64,000 nucleotides of DNA from an uncultured Acidimicrobiales bacterium (GTDB lineage: Bacteria > Actinomycetota > Acidimicrobiia > Acidimicrobiales > SZUA-35). Below the pieces are notes generated by a model. That model saw nothing but the letters and a program-made list of their open reading frames with translations, ran no database searches and had not been told where the DNA came from. The stretch spans positions 1-64,000 of the forward strand of contig CALKTH010000012.1 of NCBI GenBank assembly GCA_937997485.1, in the 5' to 3' direction. Shown in pieces: positions 54,316-63,985 of this stretch (its first letter is position 1; the number at the start of each line of letters is the position of its first letter). The translations under genes and the position numbers were made by a program.

Positions 54316-54865
54316 GCTCACGTCCGCCGAGATCCCGTTCCGAGTCGGACAAGGTTTCGACGTTCATCCGTTCTCCGACGATCCCGAACGAGTGCTCGTG
54401 CTTGGCGGCGTCCGGTTTCCTGATGCCACCGGTCTGGTCGGTCACAGTGATGCCGATGTCATCGCCCACGCCTGCACCGACGCCATCCTTGGCGCAGCCG
54501 GCTTGGGAGATATCGGGCAACTCTTCCCCGATACGTCGGCGGATTTTGCCGGCGCCGACAGCATCGAGCTGTTGGAAGAGGCAACTCGACGAGTGAACGG
54601 CGCAGGTTGGGTCGTGGGTAACGTCGACTGCACGGTCATCCTCGACCGACCGAAACTCGCACCCGTGCGCCAACAGATGCACGACAGACTGTCGGCCGCC
54701 GTTGGCGCACCAGTCTCGGTGAAGGGCAAACGAACTGAGGGCGTGGCCGGCCTCGGCGGGGGCATCCAGTGCCACGCCGTTGCTCTCCTTGTCCGAGCCC
54801 CATCATCACCCGCTCGATCTCTTGCGGCACCCGAGAACGACACCACTGAAGGATTTCCATCATGA
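54305..54865 (+). CDS. ispF: 2-C-methyl-D-erythritol 2,4-cyclodiphosphate synthase
   Basis: This 186-residue trimeric enzyme cyclises CDP-ME 2-phosphate. It has the zinc-binding segment GQGFDVHPF (residues about 15-23), GHSDADVIAHACTDAILGAAGLGDIGQLFPDT and KGKRTEGVAGLGGGI. The C-terminus has a short extension (SSPARSLAAPENDTTEGFPS). Its stop overlaps the rlmB start by 4 bp. Confidence 0.95.
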   Translation: MPAELTSAEIPFRVGQGFDVHPFSDDPERVLVLGGVRFPDATGLVGHSDADVIAHACTDAILGAAGLGDIGQLFPDTSADFAGADSIELLEEATRRVNGAGWVVGNVDCTVILDRPKLAPVRQQMHDRLSAAVGAPVSVKGKRTEGVAGLGGGIQCHAVALLVRAPSSPARSLAAPENDTTEGFPS

Positions 54866-55827
54866 GCACCAATCGAGGCAAGGGCGGCAACCGAGGCCGT
54901 AGTGGCGGTCCTGCATCAGGCGGCAAACCCGGCGGCGCCGGCAAGCCAGCCGGCAAGCGAGGAGGCGCACCCCGTGCGGCGGGGCGAAATACTGGTCCGA
55001 GCCCGAAGAGTGCCAGCGCTCGTGCGGCCAAGAAGTCGACCGGTCGTCCCAGTGGCAATCGCCGCTCGCCCGCAGCCAAGCGTGGACTGGGTGGCGATCA
55101 AGTCGAGGGACGCCAGGCCGTGCGCGAACTCTTGCTCGCCGGCACCCGGCGAATCAGAGAGGTGATGGTGATCGAGGATCTTGCTCCGGCCGACATTCTC
55201 GATGACATCAACGAACTGGCGTTGGACATGAAGGTGCCCTTGCGGCCGGTGACCCATCGCCGTTTCGATGGCGAGGCGCTCACCGAATCGCACCAGGGCG
55301 TGCTCGCCCGGGCTCAGCCATTGCCCGAGCACGAGCTTGACGATCTCGCCAAGGTCAAGAATGCCTTTCTCCTCGTTCTCGATGGCGTGACGGATCCCGG
55401 CAACCTCGGCGCCATTCTTCGCACCGCTGAGTGCGCAGGCGTCACCGGCGTGGTGCTCCCTCGCCACCGCGCGGTGCACATCAGCCCAACCGTGACCAAG
55501 ACTGCCGCGGGCGCAATCGAATACGTGCCCATGGCCATTGTTGGCGGTGTTCCCGCCGCACTCAGCCGGCTGAAGGACCTCAATGTCTTCACCGTCGGTC
55601 TTGACATGGAGGGCGATACCTCGATGTTCGAGCTCCCCATCAGCGATGGACGCCCCGTGGCGTTGGTGCTCGGAGCTGAGGGCAAGGGCTTGTCTCGGTT
55701 GGCGAAGGAGCGAGTCGATGCCCTGGCATCCATCCCGATGGGTGGCCAACTCAACAGCCTGAACGTGGCGATGGCCGGAGCGGTGGCGTGCTTCGAAGTC
55801 CGGCGAAGTCGGGATTCGCGCTCGTGA
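54862..55827 (+). CDS. rlmB: 23S rRNA (guanosine-2'-O-)-methyltransferase RlmB-like
   Basis: This 321-residue SPOUT methyltransferase has a basic Gly/Lys-rich N-terminal extension (about 1-75), a substrate-binding domain (EGRQAVRELLLAGTRRIREVMV) and the catalytic SpoU domain with DGVTDPGNLGAILRTAE, LVLGAEGKGLS and IPMGGQLNSLNVAMAGA, which form the knot and SAM site. No cysS lies between ispF and rlmB, unlike in M. tuberculosis. The stop overlaps the next start (GTGA). Confidence 0.9.
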   Translation: MSTNRGKGGNRGRSGGPASGGKPGGAGKPAGKRGGAPRAAGRNTGPSPKSASARAAKKSTGRPSGNRRSPAAKRGLGGDQVEGRQAVRELLLAGTRRIREVMVIEDLAPADILDDINELALDMKVPLRPVTHRRFDGEALTESHQGVLARAQPLPEHELDDLAKVKNAFLLVLDGVTDPGNLGAILRTAECAGVTGVVLPRHRAVHISPTVTKTAAGAIEYVPMAIVGGVPAALSRLKDLNVFTVGLDMEGDTSMFELPISDGRPVALVLGAEGKGLSRLAKERVDALASIPMGGQLNSLNVAMAGAVACFEVRRSRDSRS

Positions 55828-56789
55828 CATCGGCGTATGTCGCCTGGGACGGGAACGAGTACCCATGGCCGCCGCCCAGCGGTTGGTATCGGGGCTCGGA
55901 TGGCCGGTGGTGGCCCGAAGGCCACGGGCCAGGTGCAGACCAGGCGGTGGCGACCCCCGAGACTGCAGCCGAAGCGACACCGAGCATCCCGGCCGCGCCG
56001 AGCGTCGAGAGCTTCCGGCCACCTGCCGCTGCAAGTGAGCCAGTCGCGCCGCCGGTTGCATCAGCTGTCGACAGCGCCGAACTTGGCTCCGCCTCCCTGC
56101 CTCCAGGATCGACACCCAGTTCTCGGTCGAACGGACGTGGCCCGTTCCTGGCAGCGATCGGCATCGGTGTCGTGCTTGTGGCCGTCGTCGCTGGTGTCTT
56201 CGCGTTTCTCGGCTCGACCGACACAGTCGACGATGCCGTGGCGACCACCATTCCCGCCACGACCGACGAGGACTTCGTCACCACCACGTCCGCGCCCGGG
56301 GCGACGACAACCTCAATCCGGACGGGTCGCGGTTCGGCCAGCGAGCCCTACGAGATCGGTGAGAGCTTCGAGATCCGGTATCAGCTCTTCGACGAGGACG
56401 AGAAGGTCTGGGCCATGTCCGTCGTCGGGCCGGCGGTTGATCAAACCGATGCCGTGCTCGCCGAGAACCAGTTCAACGAGCCACCGCCTGAGGGTCAGCG
56501 CTTCATGGTGGCGCCAATGCGGATCACCTACGTGTCCGGGCCCGAACTCTCCGACCTGTTTGACTTCTCATTCAAGGCGATCGGGAGCGAGCGAGTCGTC
56601 CGCACCACCTTCGATCCGTCGTGCGGGGTATTGCCGAACGGGCTCGACGTCCTCGGTGAACTTGGTCCCGGTGGAACGCTTGAAGGCACGGTGTGCTGGG
56701 TCGTGCCCGAGGATGAGATCGGCACGCACGTGATGGCGATCGAGGTCTTCTTCTCCGACCTCGACACGTGGGTTGAACTCACCGAGTGA
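55824..56789 (+). CDS. Single-pass membrane protein with W-P-P/W-W motif and extracellular domain
   Basis: This 321-residue protein begins with a short aromatic motif region (YPWPPPSGWYRGSDGRWWPEG, split by me at about residues 12-32), similar to the small DUF2510-like motifs at the N-termini of actinobacterial membrane proteins. A Pro/Ala-rich linker, one membrane helix (about 112-132), a Thr-rich linker and a DUF4352-like beta domain (about 175-321) follow. Function is unknown. It is translationally coupled to rlmB by a GTGA overlap. Confidence 0.7.
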   Translation: MTSAYVAWDGNEYPWPPPSGWYRGSDGRWWPEGHGPGADQAVATPETAAEATPSIPAAPSVESFRPPAAASEPVAPPVASAVDSAELGSASLPPGSTPSSRSNGRGPFLAAIGIGVVLVAVVAGVFAFLGSTDTVDDAVATTIPATTDEDFVTTTSAPGATTTSIRTGRGSASEPYEIGESFEIRYQLFDEDEKVWAMSVVGPAVDQTDAVLAENQFNEPPPEGQRFMVAPMRITYVSGPELSDLFDFSFKAIGSERVVRTTFDPSCGVLPNGLDVLGELGPGGTLEGTVCWVVPEDEIGTHVMAIEVFFSDLDTWVELTE

Positions 56790-56844
56790 GTCGCTCCGCC
56801 GCAAGATGGCGCCGGGGGAGAGCGAGTGGAGAAGGGAGATCTGG

Positions 56845-56918
56845 AGCCCGAAGTGGGATTCGAACCCACGACATCTGCTTTACAAGAGCAGCGCTCTGGC
56901 CAACTGAGCTATCCGGGC
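56845..56918 (-). tRNA. tRNA-Thr (anticodon TGT)
   Basis: On the minus strand the acceptor stem GCCCGGA pairs with TTCGGGC (one G-T wobble), the D-arm is GCTC-AGTTGGCCA-GAGC, the anticodon stem CTGCT/AGCAG has loop CTTGTAA with anticodon TGT, and the T-arm is GTGGG-TTCGAAT-CCCAC. CCA is not encoded. It reads ACA codons. Confidence 0.96.
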
Positions 56919-57039
56919 CGGGGGCGACAGTGTAACGGTCGCCCTGGGCAAGCTCCGGCCCTTTGGGCGTTCCCGATGCTAAAACAGGGGCTCGAACATC
57001 GGCGCCGCCGGTGATGTGCGACTTTCACGGGGAGAGAAG

Positions 57040-57654
57040 ATGACCGCAGGAGCCCATGATGCGGGCGGAGGCATTGGCCGATCGGCGGGAACAGAGGCAG
57101 TCAAAGGCCTACTCGTTCTTGCTGCCGTGGTCATTGTTGGCCTCTTTCTGATGGTCAAGGGTCTGGGGGACAACGAGACTGTCGCCGCGAACGCCGACGC
57201 TCCGACCACGGCAACGACCACCCCGGCCGACGATGTCGAGACATCCGACGATGCAGTTGCGGGCGACGATGCGGCCCCCGACGATGCTGAGACCATCACC
57301 ACGCTCGCCCCGGCCGATTCAGAAACGACACTGCCACCTCGCCGTGATCCCGCAACGGTCACGGTCCTGACCGTGAACGGCGGTACGGGTGTCGGCGGTA
57401 TCGCTGGTCGTGCATCAACGATTGTGGCTCAGTCCAACTACGCGACTGCCACGCCGACGAACGCCAGCGGCGGCCCATCAGCGGTGTATTTCGCTGAGGG
57501 CTACGAGAGCGATGCTCGGGCTGTCGCCGAACTCTTCAACGTCGATCCGGACACTGTGGTGCGTGCCCTCGACCCTGCAGCGCCGCCCGTCGACGACCTC
57601 CAGGGCGCCAACATCGTCGTGTATCTCGGTGCGGACGGTGTGCTGAAGGCCTAA
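57040..57654 (+). CDS. LytR C-terminal-domain (LytR_C) membrane protein
   Basis: This 204-residue protein has one membrane helix (about 22-42), an acidic Thr/Asp/Ala-rich linker and a C-terminal LytR_C-like domain (about 105-204; VTVLTVNGGTGVGGIAGRASTIVAQSNY...). The domain is often attached to LCP cell-wall ligases, but here it stands alone, as is common in actinobacteria. GGGGAGAG precedes ATG 57040. Its role in cell-wall polymer attachment is inferred from the family only. Confidence 0.8.
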   Translation: MTAGAHDAGGGIGRSAGTEAVKGLLVLAAVVIVGLFLMVKGLGDNETVAANADAPTTATTTPADDVETSDDAVAGDDAAPDDAETITTLAPADSETTLPPRRDPATVTVLTVNGGTGVGGIAGRASTIVAQSNYATATPTNASGGPSAVYFAEGYESDARAVAELFNVDPDTVVRALDPAAPPVDDLQGANIVVYLGADGVLKA

Positions 57655-57745
57655 CGCTCGTTCCCAGAGCAAGCGGCCCACCGAGTCAGAGTCGGAGTCT
57701 GCGCCCGCTGGCATATGCACGCCAGCTCGTGAGTACGGTTGCGGC

Positions 57746-58759
57746 ATGGCCAACCCGAAGCGGCGCGTGGTCGTTGCGTTCGACAAATTCCGGGGCTCTG
57801 CCTCCGCCCAGACGTTGGTCGATGCCGTCTGCGATGCGGCGCGCCAGCAGGGTTGGGACGCCGACGGCGTGCCACTGGCCGACGGTGGCGAAGGCTCGCT
57901 CGAGGTCGTCGGCGGGGCCAACAAGGTGACGCGAGTCACCGATGCGCTTGGAGATCCGGTCGATGCGACGTGGCGCCTCGATGGCCGGACAGCATTCATC
58001 GAGATGGCGACCGCAGCCGGACTGCAACTGGTGGGCGGCAAGGATGAGAATGATCCGATCGGTGCCGACACCACCGGCGTCGGCGAACTCATCAGCACAG
58101 CGATCGAGCTCGGAGCTCGCACCATCTACGTCCTCCTCGGCGGCTCGGCGACAACCGATGGGGGGCTGGGCGCCGTCCGTGCTCTGCCGCCGGCACCACG
58201 GCTCAAAGAGATCGAGATCGTCGTCGCTAGCGATGTCCGTACCCGGTTCACCGAGGCCGGAGTTGTGTTCGGCCCGCAGAAGGGCGCAACTCCAGCGCAG
58301 GTCACGCTGCTCACCCGTCGTCTGGAACGTCTCGTGCAGATGTACGAGGAGGACTACGGCGTCGACGTCTCTGTCGTGACCGGTGCTGGGGCAGCCGGTG
58401 GGCTGGCTGGAGGGCTGCTTGCCCTCGGCGCCCGGATCGAATCCGGCTTCGACGTTCTGGCCGAGCATGTCCGTCTCGACGAACTCCTTGTCGGCGCCGA
58501 CTTGGTGATCACGGGGGAGGGGCTCCTCGACGACGAGTCCTTCAACGGCAAGGTCGTCGGTGGTGTCTCGACATGGGCTGCGTCCGAAGGCGTGCCCGTT
58601 CTCGCCATCGTGGGAGCGGCAGATGCCGGTGTCGACGTGCCGGATGATGTCGAAGTCGTCTCCCTCACCGAACGGTTCGGGCTCGATGCCTCGATGAGCA
58701 ATGCGGTTGGGCTGACCGTCGAGATCGCCTCAGAGGCATTGCGGGGCCACATGCCCTGA
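57746..58759 (+). CDS. Glycerate kinase (GlxK family)
   Basis: This 337-residue kinase phosphorylates glycerate. Family markers are VVVAFDKFRGSASA (residues 8-21), VPLADGGEGSLEVV, GGSATTDGGLGAV and GAGAAGGLAGGLLALGA. A usual central segment between GAVRAL and LKEIEIVVASDV is shorter than in many relatives. A hairpin overlaps its stop codon. Confidence 0.9.
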   Translation: MANPKRRVVVAFDKFRGSASAQTLVDAVCDAARQQGWDADGVPLADGGEGSLEVVGGANKVTRVTDALGDPVDATWRLDGRTAFIEMATAAGLQLVGGKDENDPIGADTTGVGELISTAIELGARTIYVLLGGSATTDGGLGAVRALPPAPRLKEIEIVVASDVRTRFTEAGVVFGPQKGATPAQVTLLTRRLERLVQMYEEDYGVDVSVVTGAGAAGGLAGGLLALGARIESGFDVLAEHVRLDELLVGADLVITGEGLLDDESFNGKVVGGVSTWAASEGVPVLAIVGAADAGVDVPDDVEVVSLTERFGLDASMSNAVGLTVEIASEALRGHMP

Positions 58760-58774
58760 GCGGCATGTGGCCCC
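58743..58774. terminator. Hairpin spanning the glycerate kinase stop codon
   Basis: A perfect 13-bp stem (GGGGCCACATGCC at 58743-58755, complement at 58762-58774) has a 6-base loop that contains the TGA stop. On the plus strand it is followed by AAAAAC, not T. Confidence 0.6.
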
Positions 58775-58783
58775 AAAAACCAT

Positions 58784-58813
58784 GCAGGACCCCCGCGCGG
58801 ACAGGGGTCCTGC
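58784..58813. terminator. Second hairpin after glycerate kinase
   Basis: A perfect 10-bp stem (GCAGGACCCC and GGGGTCCTGC) with a 10-base loop lies between the convergent glycerate kinase and the 58895 gene, so it may terminate both. Confidence 0.7.
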
Positions 58814-58894
58814 TTCCAGCAGTGCACTTGTGAAGCTGAGCCGGGCGGGCAACTCAGCTTGGTCGGCGAGCGAGGGACAAGCCGACGGGCACTG

Positions 58895-59122
58895 TCAGGC
58901 TGGCATCCGGAGATCGTGGGTTTGGAATTCGTGCGCCTGACGGCGACGAACCTCCACGAGTGCTCCGGCAATGACCCACCAGGGGTCGTCGTTTTCCTCA
59001 ACCTCATCGCTCGTCTGGGCCACAGCGGCCACAGCGTCACTCAAGGGGGTGTCAGATAGAAGATGAATCAACTCAGCGAGACGCCCGGTGGGTGTCTCGA
59101 GGAGTGGTGTAATGGGCTGCAT
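58895..59122 (-). CDS. Small hypothetical protein
   Basis: This 75-residue acidic protein (LAELIHLLSDTPLSDAVAAV, then DEVEENDDPWWVIAGALVEVRRRQAHEFQ) has two predicted helices and no membrane segment. I recognise no family. GGAG eight bases before ATG 59122 supports the start; a longer frame to 59179 lacks a ribosome site. It converges with the glycerate kinase gene. Confidence 0.55.
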   Translation of the reverse strand: MQPITPLLETPTGRLAELIHLLSDTPLSDAVAAVAQTSDEVEENDDPWWVIAGALVEVRRRQAHEFQTHDLRMPA

Positions 59123-59552
59123 AATGGTTGCTCCGATGCGGGTCGGCTGCCCCGCCCGTGCCTGGCGGCTGGCGGACATTCGGGTGGTTCGACAACCTCC
59201 TGTGAGGTTGTCACCAGAGTCAACGGCAGAAAGTGGTGCCGGACTTGAGACATTTTCTGGTCCTTTTGCCTCATGTCACCCGAAAATCTGCCTATGTCCG
59301 CTGATTCACGCGGACTATTGGCCGCGAAATTTCTTTGATTCTTCGCCGAGTTCTCAACAGTTGGACCCCCAAGCCGAACAAGAAAGTGTCGCACTGGCCT
59401 CCCCTCCAGTACGGCGCACTTCTCGGCGGGAACCGGGAATGACGGCCGGCAGTTACGACTGCCGGTCGTCCCTGCTTTTCCGGGTCGGCGCGTTCGGCCC
59501 GCTCGTTGCCGTGGCCTCTGGCCGGCTGATCAGGCCGGTGGACATGTTGGCG
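59123..59552. other. 430-bp region upstream of groEL
   Basis: No credible gene is seen. It holds a hairpin at 59435-59473, probably the divergent promoter of the small gene at 58895-59122, and leads into the CIRCE operator. I cannot assign a clear -35/-10 for groEL. Confidence 0.6.
59435..59473. other. Hairpin upstream of groEL
   Basis: GGGAATGACGGCCGGCAG pairs with CTGCCGGTCGTCCC with few mismatches around a 6-base loop (TTACGA), followed by TGCTTTTCC. Its first arm begins GGGAATGAC like the hairpin upstream of sigR. Confidence 0.5.
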
Positions 59553-61206
<1,654 letters not shown>

Positions 61207-61231
61207 TCACTCGCTCACGTTGAACGAACGT

Positions 61232-61267
61232 GATGAAGGCCCGGCACCTTGGTGCCGGGCCTTCATC
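61232..61267. terminator. Intrinsic terminator after groEL
   Basis: A 17-bp perfect stem (GATGAAGGCCCGGCACC and its complement) with a 2-base loop is followed by GTTTCTCG, 25 bp after the stop. Confidence 0.88.
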
Positions 61268-61401
61268 GTTTCTCGTCGAGTCGATTGACAAGACATTGGC
61301 CACCAAATCCGCGGTCAGTCCACACCAACCTCACACATCGATGCGTCAGGCTCAGATCTGCGCCGCACTCGAAGGTCTCGAGCGAAGGGCGTCGAACGGC
61401 G

Positions 61402-61686
61402 GTGGAGCAAGATGTGGGGGCGCTGGCTCTTCGGGCGCCGCTGCGGCGATGGTGGCTGGTGCCAGCCACGATGGTGGGTTTGCCCGTGACGATGTTCCTC
61501 GTGGCGCTCGTTGTCTCGGGGGTGTTCAACGCTCTTGTTGTCGGTTGGCTTTGCTTCAGTTTGTTCCTTCTCGGTCTTCAGCACCTCGCAGGGCTGGCCA
61601 GGCGGAGCCGGGAGCGCTGGGAGGCGGCATCACCGGGCGCTGCCGTCACCGGCCGAGTTGAGCCACACGTGAGTGACGGGTCCTAG
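61402..61686 (+). CDS. Small two-helix membrane protein
   Basis: A frame from GTG 61402 encodes about 94 residues with two adjacent hydrophobic helices (VPATMVGLPVTMFLVALVV and ALVVGWLCFSLFLLG) and a basic C-terminal tail. I recognise no family, and no clear ribosome site is present. It lies 9 bp before fdhD on the same strand. Confidence 0.5.
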   Translation: MEQDVGALALRAPLRRWWLVPATMVGLPVTMFLVALVVSGVFNALVVGWLCFSLFLLGLQHLAGLARRSRERWEAASPGAAVTGRVEPHVSDGS

Positions 61687-61695
61687 GCTCTTCAC

Positions 61696-62490
61696 ATGGT
61701 GCGTTCGAAGAGCGAAGCCGTGATCGCTCGGCGACACGATGAGAACGGTTCGAAGCGCACGCCCGACGACCTGCTCGTCGAAGAACCGTTGGCCATTCAC
61801 CTGGACGACACGCAGATCTCCTCCACGATGCGAACGCCGGGCCACGATTTCGAGTTGGCTGCTGGCTACTGCCACTCCGAAGGCGTGCTGGGCGATGCGA
61901 AGATCCTCGGCATTCGATACTGCGGCACCGGGGCCCCGGTCGACTCCGACTTCAATGTCGTTTCGGTCGAGACGGGCGGCAAGGCGCCAGAGCCCACGCC
62001 TCGACTCGGCTCGACGTCATCGAGTTGCGGCATCTGCGGCTCGGACGCGATTGCGGAACTCACCGAACGACTGCATGTGCTTCCGTACTACGAACCGTGG
62101 AAGATCGACTTCCTGCTTGGCCTCCCGGCGATTGCTCAGGAGAAGCAGCGGCTGTTCGGTTCGACCGGCGCCAGTCATGCTGCTGCGGCCTTTACGCGAT
62201 CCGGTGAGATGCTCGTCTTGCGGGAGGACATCGGCAGACACAACGCGGTCGACAAAGTCGTTGGTCACCTTCTGTTGGATGGTCGCCTCAACGGCTCACT
62301 CGACATGGCCCTTTTCGTGAGCGGGCGCGCGTCATACGAGATGGTGCAGAAGGCGTGGGCGGCCGGCTTCTCGGCGCTGGTTGCTGTGTCTGGTCCGTCG
62401 TCCCTCGCCGTGCAGACCGCCCGTCGAGCCGGGCTCACCATGCTCGGCTTCGCCCGCAACGGAACCGGGACCCAGTATTTCCCCGAGTGA
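61696..62490 (+). CDS. fdhD: Formate dehydrogenase accessory sulfurtransferase FdhD
   Basis: This 264-residue protein transfers sulfur from a cysteine desulfurase to the molybdenum cofactor of formate dehydrogenase. The key cysteines are C111 and C114 in SSCGICG, and the conserved LREDIGRHNAVDKVVG motif is near residue 176. No formate dehydrogenase gene is in the window. ATG 61696 is used. Confidence 0.94.
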   Translation: MVRSKSEAVIARRHDENGSKRTPDDLLVEEPLAIHLDDTQISSTMRTPGHDFELAAGYCHSEGVLGDAKILGIRYCGTGAPVDSDFNVVSVETGGKAPEPTPRLGSTSSSCGICGSDAIAELTERLHVLPYYEPWKIDFLLGLPAIAQEKQRLFGSTGASHAAAAFTRSGEMLVLREDIGRHNAVDKVVGHLLLDGRLNGSLDMALFVSGRASYEMVQKAWAAGFSALVAVSGPSSLAVQTARRAGLTMLGFARNGTGTQYFPE

Positions 62491-62585
62491 GCCACGGCCC
62501 GGCGGCACGGCCAGCCCGACGGTTCGAACAATCTGGCAAAGAAGCCCTTGCAACTGACGTGGCGTGAGGTTCTACGTTCGTCGTC

Positions 62586-63413
62586 ATGGCAACTGCACCA
62601 ACCAGCGAGCGCAAGATCGGCGACATCGCCGAGCTGACCGGCATGACCGTTCGAACGCTTCGGTACTACGAGGAGATCGAGCTCATCGAACCTTCGTCCA
62701 GAACCGAGGCGGGGCATCGTCTCTACGGCCCGGACGCCGTGGAGCAGCTCTACAAGATCTCGATGTTGCGCCAGCTCGGGCTCAGCCTCGCCGAGGTGCG
62801 ATCGAGTCTTGTAGCTGAAGGCGCCGAGACGGCCGAACGGTCGGCGCCTGACCTCCGATCGCTCATGGCAGAGCATCTGGCGGCTGTCGATGAGCGTCTG
62901 ACAAACGAGCAACGCCTACGTCGTCGACTCGTGGAACTGGTTGGCACGTTGCAAGCAAACGAGGACACAACCCGTGACCTCCTGAGTGTCCTGGAGGACA
63001 TGACCATGTTGGAACCCAAGCTTGATCGCCGCATTGCGATCCTCGTGTACGAAGACATCGAGGCGGCCTACAACTACCTCACGGAGGTGTTCGGGTTCGG
63101 GCCCGGATCGCTGACTCGTGACCCCGACGGCAACGTCGTCCATGGCGAGATCCAAGCCGGCGACGGGGAGTTCTGGCTCCACACCGAGTCACCCGAGTTC
63201 GGGCTGAGCCAGCCGACCAAGCTCGGTGGTGCGAGTGGGACCATGGCGATCATGGTCGGCGATGTCGATGCACACCACGCCTACGCAGCTGAGCGTGGAG
63301 CCGACGTTCGCTACGAACCCGTCGACCAGCCCTACGGCTACCGGGAGTACAGCGCGGTGGACATCGGTGGTCACCTCTGGTCGTTCATGAAACCCCTTGG
63401 CGGCGACGCTTGA
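62586..63413 (+). CDS. MerR-type regulator fused to a VOC (glyoxalase/bleomycin-resistance) domain
   Basis: This 275-residue protein has an N-terminal MerR helix-turn-helix (about 8-75; IGDIAELTGMTVRTLRYYEEIELIEPSSRTEAGHRLY), a helical dimerisation region (about 80-130) and a C-terminal vicinal-oxygen-chelate domain (about 150-270; IAILVYEDIEAAYNYLTEVFGFGPGSL..., HLWSFMKP). The VOC domain probably binds a ligand, so the protein may be a ligand-sensing regulator. Its target genes are unknown. The adjacent GNAT gene converges with it. Confidence 0.88.
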   Translation: MATAPTSERKIGDIAELTGMTVRTLRYYEEIELIEPSSRTEAGHRLYGPDAVEQLYKISMLRQLGLSLAEVRSSLVAEGAETAERSAPDLRSLMAEHLAAVDERLTNEQRLRRRLVELVGTLQANEDTTRDLLSVLEDMTMLEPKLDRRIAILVYEDIEAAYNYLTEVFGFGPGSLTRDPDGNVVHGEIQAGDGEFWLHTESPEFGLSQPTKLGGASGTMAIMVGDVDAHHAYAAERGADVRYEPVDQPYGYREYSAVDIGGHLWSFMKPLGGDA

Positions 63414-63447
63414 TGCGTTGCTCGCTGCGACCTGAGGCGGACCGGGC

Positions 63448-63900
63448 TCAGAGCTCGATGAGGCCCGCCTTGGCGGGGGAGAAGCCGCAGGCCTCGTAGT
63501 AAAAGGGAGCAAGGTCGTCGTCGAAGTCGACGTGGAGCCATTCGCAGCCGGCGGCTCGAGCGCCGTCTGCGGCGGCCTTCACCAGCGCCGCTCCCATCCC
63601 CTGATGCTGATGGCTTGCCGCCACCATCACATCCTGGATCCAGGCATGGATGAAGCCATCCCAGGGCACGTTGACGAAACCGACGAGCTCGCCGCCGTCG
63701 TGCACCGTCACCCAGCCGAGGCTGTGGCGTTCCGTCAGTGCGACCCAGTCCCACTCATCCGCTGAGAAGAGACGTGTCTCGAACGCTTCGGAATGCAGAG
63801 CGTTCGCTTGGCGGTTGGTAAAAGCGCCTCGCCAGACCGGGGCGAGCGGGTCACGGCTGTCTGGTTGTGGCGATCGTGGAGCGGGCGACATCAACACCAT
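63448..63900 (-). CDS. GNAT-family N-acetyltransferase
   Basis: This 150-residue protein has the GNAT acetyl-CoA motif VMVAASHQHQGMGAALVKAA (about 90-109) and the late strand-helix segment HVDFDDDLAPFYYEACGF typical of small GNATs. The substrate is unknown. ATG 63900 and 63891 are both possible starts. It lies divergently from the promoter at the right edge. Confidence 0.87.
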   Translation of the reverse strand: MVLMSPAPRSPQPDSRDPLAPVWRGAFTNRQANALHSEAFETRLFSADEWDWVALTERHSLGWVTVHDGGELVGFVNVPWDGFIHAWIQDVMVAASHQHQGMGAALVKAAADGARAAGCEWLHVDFDDDLAPFYYEACGFSPAKAGLIEL

Positions 63901-63917
63901 TCTGCCACGATCAATTC

Positions 63918-63985
63918 CCGACTAATCCGGTTGACTTTTACGGGTTTCGATCTAGCCTCGGGTCATTCCCGACTAGATCAGTCGG
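63918..63985. promoter_or_regulatory. Promoter with two IscR/Rrf2 type 1-like operators
   Basis: CCGACT-AGATC-AGTCGG at 63969-63985 matches the IscR type 1 core (YYGACT-RWWWY-AGTCRR) at 16 of 17 positions. A weaker copy is at 63918-63934 (about 14 of 17), and ATTCCCGACTA is repeated in both. TTGACT at 63931-63936 and TAGCCT at 63953-63958 (16-base spacer) form a plausible plus-strand promoter. The controlled gene lies past the right edge. Confidence 0.65.
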
